From the NCBI GenBank assembly GCA_965229715.1, contig CBDDJL010000002.1, positions 1,364,001 through 1,428,000 of the forward strand: DNA of 64,000 bases, given 5' to 3'. Below the pieces are notes generated by a model that did not search any database, had not been told where the DNA came from, and saw only the letters and a list, made by a program, of their open reading frames with translations. This DNA is from JAVJST01 sp965229715. Its GTDB lineage: Bacteria; Pseudomonadota; Alphaproteobacteria; Rhodospirillales; Casp-alpha2. Position numbers and translations under genes: made by a program. Of this stretch, positions 45,637 to 55,023 are shown one piece after another (position 1 is the first letter of the stretch; every line of letters starts with the position of its first letter).

Positions 45637-45689
45637 GTCGGCATCTTGGCTAAATTGCCGGATGGTTCCAAGTAAGCTTTAATTTCGGA

Positions 45690-48638
45690 ATGTTTGGAAA
45701 AATGGGCATAGCCGGCAGATTGGTCCTGGCGTTTTCGGGAATTGCCGCCGTGTCGGTCGCGACCGGGTTCGTCGGCTGGCTGATCCTGCGCGATGTCTCC
45801 GACGCGCAATCGACCATTGTCGACCACGCTATGCCCGCTCTCGATGAGGTTCGTGCGGCGTCGGAGGCCAGCGCGAGGCTGGTGGCGCGGGTTCCGGCGT
45901 TGACCAATGCCACAACGCAGGACCAGCGGAGACTCGAGGAAACGGCGCTCCTGTCCCAGGCAGCGGCACTCAGGGAGCTGATCGCGCGTATTCGCACGCG
46001 GGATTTCCGGACATGGCGAATCGAGGGATTATCCGATACCGCGGGCCGCATTCTTGAGAACATCGAGCAGCAAGGCGAGCTCGTCGAGCGACGCATCGCC
46101 CTTGCCGATCGCGCTCGTCTGATGACGACCGATGCGATCGACGCCGCGACGGGGCTTGCGGATTTGTCTGAAACGCTCGTTGCCAACGCTGCGGCCGGTA
46201 CGACTGCCGTCATCTCCAATCTTTACGGGTTGGTCGAGAACGCCGGCGATGCCGACGCCGCGCTGGACGCGCTCGACAGATTGGTGGAACGCGACGTTTA
46301 TTTGCTTGAGCGCATGTTCGAACTGCGGCTGCGAAGCTCGCAGACAGGCCTGCTCCTCAACCAGTTGACGCGGGCCGAGACCAACGATGAAATTGCCTGG
46401 CTGTCCACACGGTTTCACGAGAATTTGGAGATTCTCGAAAGACGGGTTGCCGGAATATCCGATCCAATCCGCCATGGCCTCGCCGGCGAGTTTCTGCTTC
46501 GTTTAAAAGCCGTTGCCGAAGCCAGCGAGTCATCGGTTTTCGATATCCGCCGTCAGGTTCTCGCGTCCGACGCTGAGGCCGATCAGCTTGCATCTGCGAG
46601 CCGTACGCTGGCGGCCGCGTTGAGCGGCTACGTTCGCGGAATCGTCGAAGAGGCCCGCGACATGTCCGCCGCATCGGCTGCCGGCGCCGATCGGGCCGTC
46701 AGTACCGGCTTGCTGGTCCTCATTGCGCAGGCCATTGCCGCGTTCGCCATCGCCGGGCTGATTTTGTGGCTTTACGTGCAACGCAACGTCGCCGCACGCC
46801 TGCGTCAGCTCGCCGGTGCGATGACGGGTCTGGCGAAGGGCGATCTTTCGGTGTCGGTGAACAGTTCGGGCCATGACGAGCTTGCCGACATGGCAAGGAC
46901 CGTCGACGTGTTTCGCGAACAGGCGATCGTCAAACAACGGCTGGAAGCGGAACGCGAACGGACCGCAGCCGAACTGCGGCGTCACCGCGATGAGCTTGAG
47001 GTGCTGGTCGCCGAACGCACGCAGCAACTCAGCGATGCCAACGAAAGGCTTGAACAGGCGGTGGCGGATCATCGCGACGCCCGCGCCCGTGCGGAGGCGG
47101 CAAGCTTGGCGAAGTCAGAGTTTCTGGCGTCCATGAGCCATGAGATCCGCACGCCGATGAATGGCATTCTCGGTATGCTTCGGATCCTCGCCGGCAGCGA
47201 CCTCACCGTGGAGCAACACAACCGTCTCAATGTCATCCGTTCTTCGAGCCAGGTCTTGCTGGGCATTCTCAGCGACATCCTCGATTACTCGAAGATCGAG
47301 GCCGGGGAGGTCGACATCGAGCCGTCGACCTTCGATCTTCGCCATCTGATCGAGGATATCGTTGCGTTAACGCGATTCCGGGCGGCTGCAAAGAATGTCG
47401 ATCTCGAAGCGGAGATCGCCGATGACGTTCCGCACGCACTCGTCGGCGACTCGGGCAAGATCAGTCAGATTCTGATCAATCTGCTCGGCAACGCGACAAA
47501 GTTTACGGATCGGGGTTCCATTCATTTGAGCGTCGGCATCGCGGGCGACCGGATTCGTTTCGACGTCGCCGATACCGGCGTCGGCATCGCCGCCGGGACG
47601 GTCGATCGTTTGTTCGAGCCGTTCGTACAGGATACCGCGAACGATCCGCATCAGCGCGGTGGTACGGGGTTGGGGCTGGCCATCAGCAAACGGCTGGTCG
47701 ATGCCATGGGCGGCGTTATCGGTGCGGAAAGGCGCCAAGGAGGCGGAAGCCTGTTCTGGTTCGAGGTGCCGCTCGCGACGGGCGATCCCGATGCGATCCA
47801 TGAGACCGGAGCCGCACTCCCCGCTCCCGATCCCGCCGTCGGCAACCGTAATGTTCTGGTCGTCGAGGACAACGAGGTCAACGCCATCGTTGCCGAGGCC
47901 TTTCTCGAAGGCATGGGGCATTCGGTGACCGTTGTGACGACCGGCCGGGCGGCGATCGATACGGTCCGTTCCGGCGGTCAGGACGTGGTGCTGATGGATG
48001 TCAGCCTTCCCGACATCGATGGTCTTGAGGTCACTCGCCGTATTCGCGCACTCGACGACCCGGTTCACAGATCGTTGCCGATCATCGCCATGTCGGCGCA
48101 CGTGTTCGAAAGCGAGATCAGTGAGCATCTTGCCGCTGGCATGGATGCTTTTGTGGGCAAACCGGTGGTGCCGGAACGTCTTGCCGATACGTTCCGGGCC
48201 GTTATGGCACGTGCGGCGGCTGTGCCGGCAGGGCCGGCGCTGGCGGATAACGAGAAGATCGATGGCGCATTCGTCGATCACGCCGTGCTTCGCGGCGATT
48301 ATGCGGCACTCGGCCCGCAACGGACCGGCCGGATGGTCGACGCCTTTCTGCGCGAGGGTCCGCTGCGGGTCGAGTCGCTGATCGCGGCAGTCGACAGCAA
48401 GGATTGTCGCCGGGCCGGGGCGGCCGCGCATGCCCTCAAGAGCGCCGCCGGGCAGTTAGGTCTTGTCGCACTCGAAAAGCGATGCCGCGCGTTGGAGGAA
48501 TTGGCGAAACGGGAGGACGCCGGTCCCCTGGCCGATGCCGGCGACGGTATCGAGGATTTGTTCGAAAGATCGAAGTCCTACATCGAAGGCGCAATAAAAA
48601 CACTGAACGAGGGCAAGGAAGCCGGGCTACCCGATTAA
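45690..48638 (+). CDS. torS: Hybrid sensor histidine kinase TorS
   Basis: 982 residues. N-terminal membrane helix (about 9-31), a long helical periplasmic sensor (about 32-345), second helix (about 348-370), HAMP and coiled coil, HisKA with His484 in SMSHEIRTPMN, HATPase_c (NLLGNATKFT, GTGLGLAISKRL), receiver domain with Asp770 in VLMDVSLPD, and a C-terminal HPt domain with His914 (AHALKSAAGQ). This four-step phosphorelay layout is that of E. coli TorS (914 residues). It responds to TorT with TMAO bound and feeds TorR. The stop codon overlaps the convergent torR by 4 bases. Confidence 0.92.
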   Translation: MFGKMGIAGRLVLAFSGIAAVSVATGFVGWLILRDVSDAQSTIVDHAMPALDEVRAASEASARLVARVPALTNATTQDQRRLEETALLSQAAALRELIARIRTRDFRTWRIEGLSDTAGRILENIEQQGELVERRIALADRARLMTTDAIDAATGLADLSETLVANAAAGTTAVISNLYGLVENAGDADAALDALDRLVERDVYLLERMFELRLRSSQTGLLLNQLTRAETNDEIAWLSTRFHENLEILERRVAGISDPIRHGLAGEFLLRLKAVAEASESSVFDIRRQVLASDAEADQLASASRTLAAALSGYVRGIVEEARDMSAASAAGADRAVSTGLLVLIAQAIAAFAIAGLILWLYVQRNVAARLRQLAGAMTGLAKGDLSVSVNSSGHDELADMARTVDVFREQAIVKQRLEAERERTAAELRRHRDELEVLVAERTQQLSDANERLEQAVADHRDARARAEAASLAKSEFLASMSHEIRTPMNGILGMLRILAGSDLTVEQHNRLNVIRSSSQVLLGILSDILDYSKIEAGEVDIEPSTFDLRHLIEDIVALTRFRAAAKNVDLEAEIADDVPHALVGDSGKISQILINLLGNATKFTDRGSIHLSVGIAGDRIRFDVADTGVGIAAGTVDRLFEPFVQDTANDPHQRGGTGLGLAISKRLVDAMGGVIGAERRQGGGSLFWFEVPLATGDPDAIHETGAALPAPDPAVGNRNVLVVEDNEVNAIVAEAFLEGMGHSVTVVTTGRAAIDTVRSGGQDVVLMDVSLPDIDGLEVTRRIRALDDPVHRSLPIIAMSAHVFESEISEHLAAGMDAFVGKPVVPERLADTFRAVMARAAAVPAGPALADNEKIDGAFVDHAVLRGDYAALGPQRTGRMVDAFLREGPLRVESLIAAVDSKDCRRAGAAAHALKSAAGQLGLVALEKRCRALEELAKREDAGPLADAGDGIEDLFERSKSYIEGAIKTLNEGKEAGLPD

Positions 48639-49354
48639 CCGGCCTCGACCGCCAGGAGGTACCCTTCGCCGTGGGCGGTAATGATGTAGTCGGGATTTTG
48701 CGGATCGGTCTCGATTTTCTGGCGTAGGCGTCTGATCAACACGTCGATCGTCCGGTCGCTCGGTGCGGCCGTGCGGTGCGATACGATCCCGAGCAGCCGG
48801 TCTCGTCCCATGACCGTCCCCGGATAGGTCGCCAGCGCCGTCAGCAGTTCGTACTCGGCTCGGGTCAGGGTGACACGACGGCCGTCATCATGGTCGATGC
48901 GGCGACGGATGCTGTCGAATGTCCATGCGCCGATGCGGTGGGTCGCGGATTCGGACTGCCGCGCAACCCGGGTGCGGCGGAGCAGGTTTTTGACCCGGGC
49001 AACAAGCTCCCGCGCGTTGAACGGTTTGGTGACGTAATCGTCGGCGCCCATTTCCAGGCCGACGATCCGGTCGACTTCGTCGGTACGGCCGCTGACCAGA
49101 ATGATCCCGATATCCGTCCGTGCCCTCAATTCACGCGTCAGGTCCAGACCGTCCTCGCCGGGCAGATTGATATCGAGCAGCAACAGATCGACCGGGTCGG
49201 TCGCCATGATGCGCCGCATCGCGTTGCCGTCGCCGGCCTCGCTGACGCGGTGACCGGCGGCCTCGACATAACCTGACAGCTTGGCGCGCGTCACCGCATC
49301 GTCTTCGACGACGAGAACATGATCGGTATCGCGGGCGGAATTTAGCGTATTCAT
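48635..49354 (-). CDS. torR: TMAO response regulator TorR (OmpR family)
   Basis: 239 residues from ATG 49354. Receiver domain with Asp61 (LLLLDINLPG), acidic pair EDD at about 18-20 and Lys111 region (DDYVTKPF), then an OmpR-type winged helix (LTRAEYELLTALATYPGTVMGRDRLLGIV...RTIDVLIRRLRQKIE). Matches TorR. It is oriented toward torS and away from the transporter operon, and the spacer to that operon carries inverted repeats. Likely targets are therefore the adjacent uptake genes; torCAD is not present in the window. Confidence 0.9.
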   Translation of the reverse strand: MNTLNSARDTDHVLVVEDDAVTRAKLSGYVEAAGHRVSEAGDGNAMRRIMATDPVDLLLLDINLPGEDGLDLTRELRARTDIGIILVSGRTDEVDRIVGLEMGADDYVTKPFNARELVARVKNLLRRTRVARQSESATHRIGAWTFDSIRRRIDHDDGRRVTLTRAEYELLTALATYPGTVMGRDRLLGIVSHRTAAPSDRTIDVLIRRLRQKIETDPQNPDYIITAHGEGYLLAVEAG

Positions 49355-49364
49355 TCGATATTGT

Positions 49365-49401
49365 ATTAACAAAATTTCACAAATTGCAATTGTCTGTTAA
49401 T
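49365..49401. promoter_or_regulatory. AT-rich inverted repeat between torR and the transporter genes
   Basis: ATTAACA (49365-49371) and TGTTAAT (49395-49401) form an inverted repeat around AT-rich sequence in the 172-base divergent region. Further GTTAAT or GTTTAC-like words follow at about 49418 and 49464. A TorR-controlled promoter region is plausible; the E. coli TorR box (CTGTTCATAT) is not exactly present. Confidence 0.4.
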
Positions 49402-49526
49402 GGCCGGTGGTATTTCTGTTTACACCCGTGCGGCACGCTGTGATTGCGGCAATCTGTCAACGACCGTTAATCCGCCCGAAGGGGCACATCTGAGCATCCG
49501 GAAACGGATCCCAACAGGAGAGAGAA

Positions 49527-50510
49527 ATGCGTCTGAGCAAAATGAAAACGGCGGCCACTGCGGTCGTCATGGCTGGCCTTCTGGGCTTTAGCGGCGTCGC
49601 GTCCGCCCAGGATAGCAGCGAGCCGATTAAAATTCCGATCAAGAACTGGTCCAGCCAGATTGTCATGGCCCACGTCATCGGCGGCATGTTCGAAAGCATG
49701 GGCAGTACCGTCGAATACGTTCCCGTCGACAACCAGGCGAGCTTCGAGGCTGCGCGGGTCGGCGACATCACGATCCTGCACGAAGTGTGGCAGTCGACCA
49801 TGCAGAACGCCTACTACAACGCGATGGAGAGGGGCGGCCTGATCGATGGCGGCACGCACGCTGCGGAGACGCTCGAGGAAATGGGCGTGCCGAACTGGGT
49901 CATCGACGAAGGTCTGTGCCCGGGTTTGCCGAGCTGGGAAGCCCTCAAGAGTCCGGATTGCGCCGCCAACTTCGCGACGCCTGACTCCGGTGGCAAGGGC
50001 CGTTGGCTCGAAGGGCCGCAGAGCTGGCACGGCGACGTGATCCCGAACCGCGTCAAGGGCCTTGGCCTCGATGATATGTGGACCGTCAAGTTCGCCGGCG
50101 GTGCGGATGCGCTGTGGACCGAACTTGAAGCGGCCAAGAAAGAAGGCCGCGGCACCATCATCTTCAACTGGACGCCGAACTTCACGGATGCCTCCGGTTT
50201 CACCTTTATCGAATTCCCGCCGTACTTCGACGGTTGCCGGATCGCCGATGGCGGTTCGTGGGAAACAACCGGCTGCGGTTCGCCAAAGGGCTGGCTGAAG
50301 AAGGGCGCCTTCTGGAAGTTCCCGAAAACCCATCCGAACGCTTACCGCGCATTCTCGCAGTTGACGTTCACGACGCCGCAAATCGGTTCGATGGCGGCCT
50401 TGGTTGACGTCGACAAGATGACGCACGAGGACGCCGCCAAGAAATGGCTGGCCGACAACGAAGACGTCTGGAAGCCCTGGACCGTTTCGGTTCTCGGCGA
50501 GGGCAACTGA
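49527..50510 (+). CDS. Glycine-betaine/TMAO-type ABC substrate-binding protein (OpuAC/ProX family; TmoX-like)
   Basis: 327 residues. Signal peptide (KMKTAATAVVMAGLLGFSG, cut after ASA near residue 28) and OpuAC fold. Many tryptophans (NWSSQ, HEVWQS, PNWVID, GPQSWHGD, DMWTV, FNWTPN, DVWKPWTV) suit a cage for a quaternary amine. AACAGGAGAGAG Shine-Dalgarno precedes the ATG. The adjacent torTSR genes suggest TMAO, and the wording resembles TmoX; glycine or proline betaine and choline are alternatives. An intrinsic terminator separates it from the ATPase gene. Confidence 0.85.
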   Translation: MRLSKMKTAATAVVMAGLLGFSGVASAQDSSEPIKIPIKNWSSQIVMAHVIGGMFESMGSTVEYVPVDNQASFEAARVGDITILHEVWQSTMQNAYYNAMERGGLIDGGTHAAETLEEMGVPNWVIDEGLCPGLPSWEALKSPDCAANFATPDSGGKGRWLEGPQSWHGDVIPNRVKGLGLDDMWTVKFAGGADALWTELEAAKKEGRGTIIFNWTPNFTDASGFTFIEFPPYFDGCRIADGGSWETTGCGSPKGWLKKGAFWKFPKTHPNAYRAFSQLTFTTPQIGSMAALVDVDKMTHEDAAKKWLADNEDVWKPWTVSVLGEGN

Positions 50511-50534
50511 TCGAGCCTCGTGCTCCGAAATCCT

Positions 50535-50548
50535 TCACCAATTGGTGA
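50535..50548 (+). repeat. Perfect palindrome in the spacer after the binding-protein gene
   Basis: TCACCAATTGGTGA is a perfect 14-base inverted repeat 25 bases after the stop codon and just before the terminator hairpin. It could be a second hairpin protecting the 3' end or an operator for the downstream transporter genes. Confidence 0.5.
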
Positions 50549-50558
50549 TTGAACTCGA

Positions 50559-50595
50559 CGGTTCCCCTCGTTTTTCGGGGGGAACCGATTTTTTC
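50559..50595 (+). terminator. Intrinsic terminator between binding protein and ATPase genes
   Basis: Stem CGGTTCCCC/GGGGAACCG (50559-50567 with 50579-50587) followed by ATTTTTT. This is a textbook rho-independent terminator. Partial read-through would give more binding protein than membrane components. Confidence 0.85.
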
Positions 50596-50705
50596 CGGGC
50601 AATGAGGTCAAAGTCTAGCGTTGACCCGTGATCCTCATGGCTCACAATACGAAGGCAGCAAACAACGACTGCGTCGCCAACGCGCAATTCGATCAGGGGA
50701 ACGTC

Positions 50706-51776
50706 ATGTCTTCACACGGGCCGGCTTCGGGAGACGACCAAGCTGTTATCAAGTGCGAGTCCGTCTACAAGATTTTCGGACGGAATGCAGAGAGTCTGCT
50801 CGCCGGCGCAAACGGCTACATCGACCCCGACGCAGCGGCGGCAGCCGAATGCATCGTTGGCGTCAACAATGCGTCGTTCGAGGTCCATAGCGGCGAAATC
50901 CTGATCATCATGGGACTGTCCGGCTCGGGCAAATCGACCCTGCTGCGATGCATTTCAAGGCTGACGGACGCCACGGGCGGTCAGATCTTCATCGAGGGTC
51001 AGGACATCCTGAAGATGAGCGGCAAGCAGCTCATCGAGGTCCGGCGCAACAAGATGGGCATGGTGTTCCAGAGCTTCGGCCTGTTGCCCCATAAGACGGT
51101 TCTCGAGAACATCGCGTTTCCGCTGCAGGTCAAGGGCAAGAGCACGCGGGAAAGCGTCGAGCGCGCCCGCGACATGGCCAAACTCGTCGGTCTCGAAGGC
51201 CGTGAGAACTATTTTCCGCGCGAACTTTCGGGCGGCCAGCAACAGCGCGTCGGTATCGCGCGTTCGCTCGCGGTGGAGCCGGATATCTGGTTTCTCGATG
51301 AACCGTTCTCGGCCCTCGATCCGTTGATCCGCAAGGAGATGCAGGACGAATTCCTGCGCCTGCAAAAAATTCTGAACAAGACCATCCTGTTCGTTACCCA
51401 CGATTTCGACGAGGCGCTCCGACTCGCCGACCGTATCGCCATCATGAAGGAAGGCGTCATCGAACAGCTCGATACGCCGTCGAACATCGTTCTTAATCCG
51501 GCGACCGAGTACGTGCGCAAGTTCACCGAGGACGTGCCGCGCGAGAAGGTGCTGAAGATCGAGGACGTCATGGAGGCCTATGACAGTTCAGAGGAATTCA
51601 GCGACCTCAAGGTTCCCCGGGATGCGATCATCGAAACCGTCGCGGACTCGATCCTGAGCGAAACAAGGGCTGTCGGCGTGGTCGACGAGAATGGCGAGCT
51701 TGTCGGTAGTCTGCATGCCACGCACGTGATCAACGTCCTCTTCGGCAACCGGGCCAGCGAACAGGCGGGGGACTGA
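50706..51776 (+). CDS. Glycine-betaine/TMAO-type ABC transporter ATPase (ProV family; TmoV-like)
   Basis: About 356 residues. Walker A GLSGSGKST, Q-loop MVFQSFGLLP, signature LSGGQQQRVGIAR, Walker B IWFLDEPFSALDPL, and switch THDFDEAL. A C-terminal region after 270 is a CBS-like regulatory portion, with VPRDAIIETVADSIL and VVDENGELVGSLHATHVINVLFG. Start set at 50706 (MSSHGPASGD) with an AGGGGA Shine-Dalgarno; an in-frame upstream GTG at 50628 is less likely. Nine bases before the permease gene. Confidence 0.9.
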   Translation: MSSHGPASGDDQAVIKCESVYKIFGRNAESLLAGANGYIDPDAAAAAECIVGVNNASFEVHSGEILIIMGLSGSGKSTLLRCISRLTDATGGQIFIEGQDILKMSGKQLIEVRRNKMGMVFQSFGLLPHKTVLENIAFPLQVKGKSTRESVERARDMAKLVGLEGRENYFPRELSGGQQQRVGIARSLAVEPDIWFLDEPFSALDPLIRKEMQDEFLRLQKILNKTILFVTHDFDEALRLADRIAIMKEGVIEQLDTPSNIVLNPATEYVRKFTEDVPREKVLKIEDVMEAYDSSEEFSDLKVPRDAIIETVADSILSETRAVGVVDENGELVGSLHATHVINVLFGNRASEQAGD

Positions 51777-51785
51777 GCCGGTACC

Positions 51786-53846
51786 ATGCGGCAACTCCTG
51801 ACATCGTCGAAACTGGCTCAGTTCGCGGTCCTGCTGATCGTGTTTGCGCTGTTGAATGCCCTCATCGATCCGTCGGAGAGCAACATTCTCTGGCGATTGC
51901 CGCCATTGCTGAAGGACCTGCCGTTCCTGATCAACGATCTGGTCCGCGGTCTGATGTTCGAATGGATGCCGATCGACGTCTACGATCCGACAATTGACGA
52001 GTACGAGCAAAAGCCGCTGTTCCGCGAGATTACCCGCGCGATCTCCAGCGGCTTCCTGTTCGTGATCGGCGCCGTCCGCGAATTCATTCTCGGCGGCTCC
52101 AAGACCATCGTCGCCTTCACCAGTTGGGATTTCATCCGCGACAATCCCTGGGCCGAATGGCCCGCCTTGCCGTGGACGGTGGTTGCCGGTTGGGCAATGG
52201 TCCTCGGCTACAGGCTCCAAGGATGGGGTCTGGCGATCCTCGCCGGTATCGCCAGTCTCTACATATCCGTGTTCGGGCAGTGGGATCCGTCGATGAAGAC
52301 GCTCTCCTTCATCCTGATTGCCGCGCCCGTCTCCGTATTTCTCGGGCTGGCGGTCGGGATTTGGGCATACAAGAGCAAGGTCGTCGAGACGATCGTCAAC
52401 CCGCTCCTCAATGTCGCTCAAACCATGCCGCACTACTCGTACCTGGTGCCGATCATCGTGTTGTTCGGTGTCGGCGATCATGCGGCGGCCTTGGTGACGA
52501 TCCTGTTCGCAACCCCGTCGATGGTCCGTCTCACCTTGCTCGGCCTCAAGAATGTCCCGGCCGATGTCGTCGATGCCGGCAAGATGAACGGCTGTACCGA
52601 TTTTCAGATGATGTTCCGCGTGTTGATCCCGACCGCGAAGCGCGACGTGCTGATCGGTGTCAACCAGGTGGTCATGCAGTGCCTCTCGATGACCGTCATT
52701 GCCGCATTTATCGGCGCCCAGGGACTGGGGTCCAACCTGTTGATTGCGCTGAACTCGTTGAGGATCGGCACCGGTCTGGAAATCGGCATTTGTATCGTGT
52801 TGATCGCCGTGGTGTTCGACAAGATGTCGCTCGCCTGGGCGCACAAGCAGACCGACTATTTCGCCGACCTGTCGTTCACCCAGCGTCACCGCCCCTTGCT
52901 GATCTGTGCGGCGATTCTCGTTGCCGGTTCCGTTCTCGCCTTCATCGGCAGCCTCGTGTTCGATGAAGGCTTCAACTATCTCTACATCGTTCCCCACAAC
53001 AAGGGGCTGACCACGGCGCCATTCTGGCAGGCAGGCGTCGACTGGGTGTGGGATACGTTCTTCTACACGCTGAAGGCCTTCAACGAATGGCTGATCGTCA
53101 GCGTGTTGGTGCCCATGCGGGATTCCTATCTCGCGATGCCGGTGGCCGCCACGTTCGTTCTGGTGATGGGGATCGCCTACATTCTCGCCGGACTGCGCTC
53201 CGCCTTGATCGTCGGTGGGTTCCTCCTGTTCATCGCGTTTTCGGAGTACTGGGATCGGGCGCTGATCACCATGTACATGGCGACGTTCGCGGTCATTGTT
53301 TCCGGTATCATCGGCGTCACGCTCGGGTCGATCTGCGCGCAGAGTCCCGTTGCCAGCAAGGCGATCCTGCTGCTCTGCGACTTCCTGCAGACGTTCCCGT
53401 CATTCATCTACCTGATCCCGGTCATCATGCTGTTCGGCATCACCGATACGTCGGTGCTGATCGCCTCTCTGGCCTACGCGATTGTGCCGGCCACGCGGTT
53501 CACGGTGGAAGGTCTCAGGAGCGTGCCGTCCGTGCTGCATGACGCAGGTTCCATGTGCGGTGTTTCGCGACTTCAGCGGCTGGTTTCGATCGAGTTTCCC
53601 GTCGCGTTCCCGCACATCATGCTGGGCGTCAATCAGACGGTGAATTTCGCCCTGATGATGGTGATCATCGGTGCCTTCATCGGCACCATCGACCTCGGAC
53701 AGCTGATCCTGAAGGCGATCTCCGAGCCGCAGGGTACGGGCATCGGCATTACGCTGGGCCTCAGTGTCGCCTTTATCGCGCTTGCCGCCGACCAGATCAT
53801 CCGGACCTGGGCGAACAAGCGTAAGAAGATGCTAGGTATCGACTAG
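51786..53846 (+). CDS. Double-length glycine-betaine/TMAO-type ABC permease (TmoW-like)
   Basis: 686 residues. Two permease modules in one chain: the first EAA-type loop near residues 205-300 (PSMVRLTLLGLKNVPADVVDAGKMNG ... GVNQVVMQCLSMTVIAAFIGAQGLG) and the second near 560-660 (PATRFTVEGLRSVPSVLHDAGSMCG ... GVNQTVNFALMMVIIGAFIG). Roughly 12-14 helices overall. Most ProW permeases are about 280-350 residues and dimerise, so this is a fused dimer. Such double permeases are known for TMAO transporters of marine bacteria, supporting but not proving the substrate. No terminator is obvious before the RNase P gene. Confidence 0.88.
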   Translation: MRQLLTSSKLAQFAVLLIVFALLNALIDPSESNILWRLPPLLKDLPFLINDLVRGLMFEWMPIDVYDPTIDEYEQKPLFREITRAISSGFLFVIGAVREFILGGSKTIVAFTSWDFIRDNPWAEWPALPWTVVAGWAMVLGYRLQGWGLAILAGIASLYISVFGQWDPSMKTLSFILIAAPVSVFLGLAVGIWAYKSKVVETIVNPLLNVAQTMPHYSYLVPIIVLFGVGDHAAALVTILFATPSMVRLTLLGLKNVPADVVDAGKMNGCTDFQMMFRVLIPTAKRDVLIGVNQVVMQCLSMTVIAAFIGAQGLGSNLLIALNSLRIGTGLEIGICIVLIAVVFDKMSLAWAHKQTDYFADLSFTQRHRPLLICAAILVAGSVLAFIGSLVFDEGFNYLYIVPHNKGLTTAPFWQAGVDWVWDTFFYTLKAFNEWLIVSVLVPMRDSYLAMPVAATFVLVMGIAYILAGLRSALIVGGFLLFIAFSEYWDRALITMYMATFAVIVSGIIGVTLGSICAQSPVASKAILLLCDFLQTFPSFIYLIPVIMLFGITDTSVLIASLAYAIVPATRFTVEGLRSVPSVLHDAGSMCGVSRLQRLVSIEFPVAFPHIMLGVNQTVNFALMMVIIGAFIGTIDLGQLILKAISEPQGTGIGITLGLSVAFIALAADQIIRTWANKRKKMLGID

Positions 53847-53873
53847 CGCTTTCCTTTGCGGCGAATGATGCAA

Positions 53874-53902
53874 TTGACCGTGCATGCCGTTCGGCGCTAA
53901 AC
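53874..53902 (+). promoter_or_regulatory. Candidate rnpB promoter
   Basis: TTGACC at 53874-53879, a 17-base spacer and a weak -10 (CTAAAC, 53897-53902) end about nine bases before the RNA 5' stem. The -35 is good, the -10 poor. Confidence 0.35.
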
Positions 53903-53910
53903 CCTGACCG

Positions 53911-54305
<395 letters not shown>

Positions 54306-54420
54306 TTTTCACGATTCATGGCCGTGGGAAGGCCGCGTTAAGGCTTTGCCGGCTATTCTACGAACGTCATTGAGAGCGGGAAAACACAGCCGAATCAATG
54401 AATTCGCAACCATAATTCCA

Positions 54421-54470
54421 TTGACCCCCATAATTTCCCATGATATCCCAAGAAATCCCAAATTGACCCA
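54421..54470. promoter_or_regulatory. MraZ operator: five CCCA (TGGG) boxes at exact 10-base steps
   Basis: CCCA occurs at 54427, 54437, 54447, 54457 and 54467, spaced exactly ten bases, on the + strand (TGGG on the other). MraZ of E. coli binds TGGG repeats spaced ten bases apart. A TTGACC-N17-TATCCC pair (54421-54449) overlaps the boxes and may be the promoter, giving autorepression of the dcw cluster. The array sits 83-126 bases before the mraZ start. Confidence 0.8.
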
Positions 54471-54552
54471 GAGACGTCTGGGTCCGGTTCGGGCCGCAGC
54501 CGTCTTCAGCAGGGCCGGCGGTTGCCATGAGAACGGATTTTAGGGGGCACCG

Positions 54553-55023
54553 GTGGCGTTGCTCGTCGGGCGGCACGAAAACAAGATCGATTCCAAGGGG
54601 CGGGTTTCCGTGCCCAAACCGTTCCGCGCCGCTTTCGCCAAGCAGGATTTCGCCGGCTTTTACGCCTACCCCTTGTTCCGCCACCCCGCGATCGAAGCGT
54701 GCGACGAGCGTTTCATGTCGCGCCTCAGCGACAGCCTCGATGCGCTCGACATGTTTTCCGACGACCAGGACGATCTTGCCGCCGTCATTATGAACAATGC
54801 TGAGGCGCTACCGTTCGATCCGGAAGGCCGCGTTGTCCTGCCCAAGGCCTTTCTCGATCACACCGGCATCAAGGACAAGGTGGTTTTCGTCGGCCGTGGC
54901 CGGCGGTTCCAGCTCTGGGCGCCCGACGCTTTTTCAGCGCAGAACGATCGGGCATACGAGCGCGCCCGGGCGCGGGGCGCCACGCTGAAGCTGACTCCCG
55001 AAAGCGGGGAGGGCGGCGAATGA
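54553..55023 (+). CDS. mraZ: Transcriptional regulator MraZ
   Basis: 156 residues, two tandem SpoVT/AbrB-like domains: first GRHENKIDSKGRVSVPKPFR at about 6-25, second DPEGRVVLPKAFLDH at about 83-97. The start is a GTG at 54553 behind an AGGGGG Shine-Dalgarno, giving the standard family N-terminus. It autoregulates the dcw operon through the TGGG boxes upstream. Overlaps rsmH by 4 bases. Confidence 0.95.
   Translation: MALLVGRHENKIDSKGRVSVPKPFRAAFAKQDFAGFYAYPLFRHPAIEACDERFMSRLSDSLDALDMFSDDQDDLAAVIMNNAEALPFDPEGRVVLPKAFLDHTGIKDKVVFVGRGRRFQLWAPDAFSAQNDRAYERARARGATLKLTPESGEGGE

Noticed and set aside
51588..52997. 469-codon minus-strand open frame across the ATPase/permease junction
   Set aside because: Overlaps two solid genes; composition is that of an antisense shadow.
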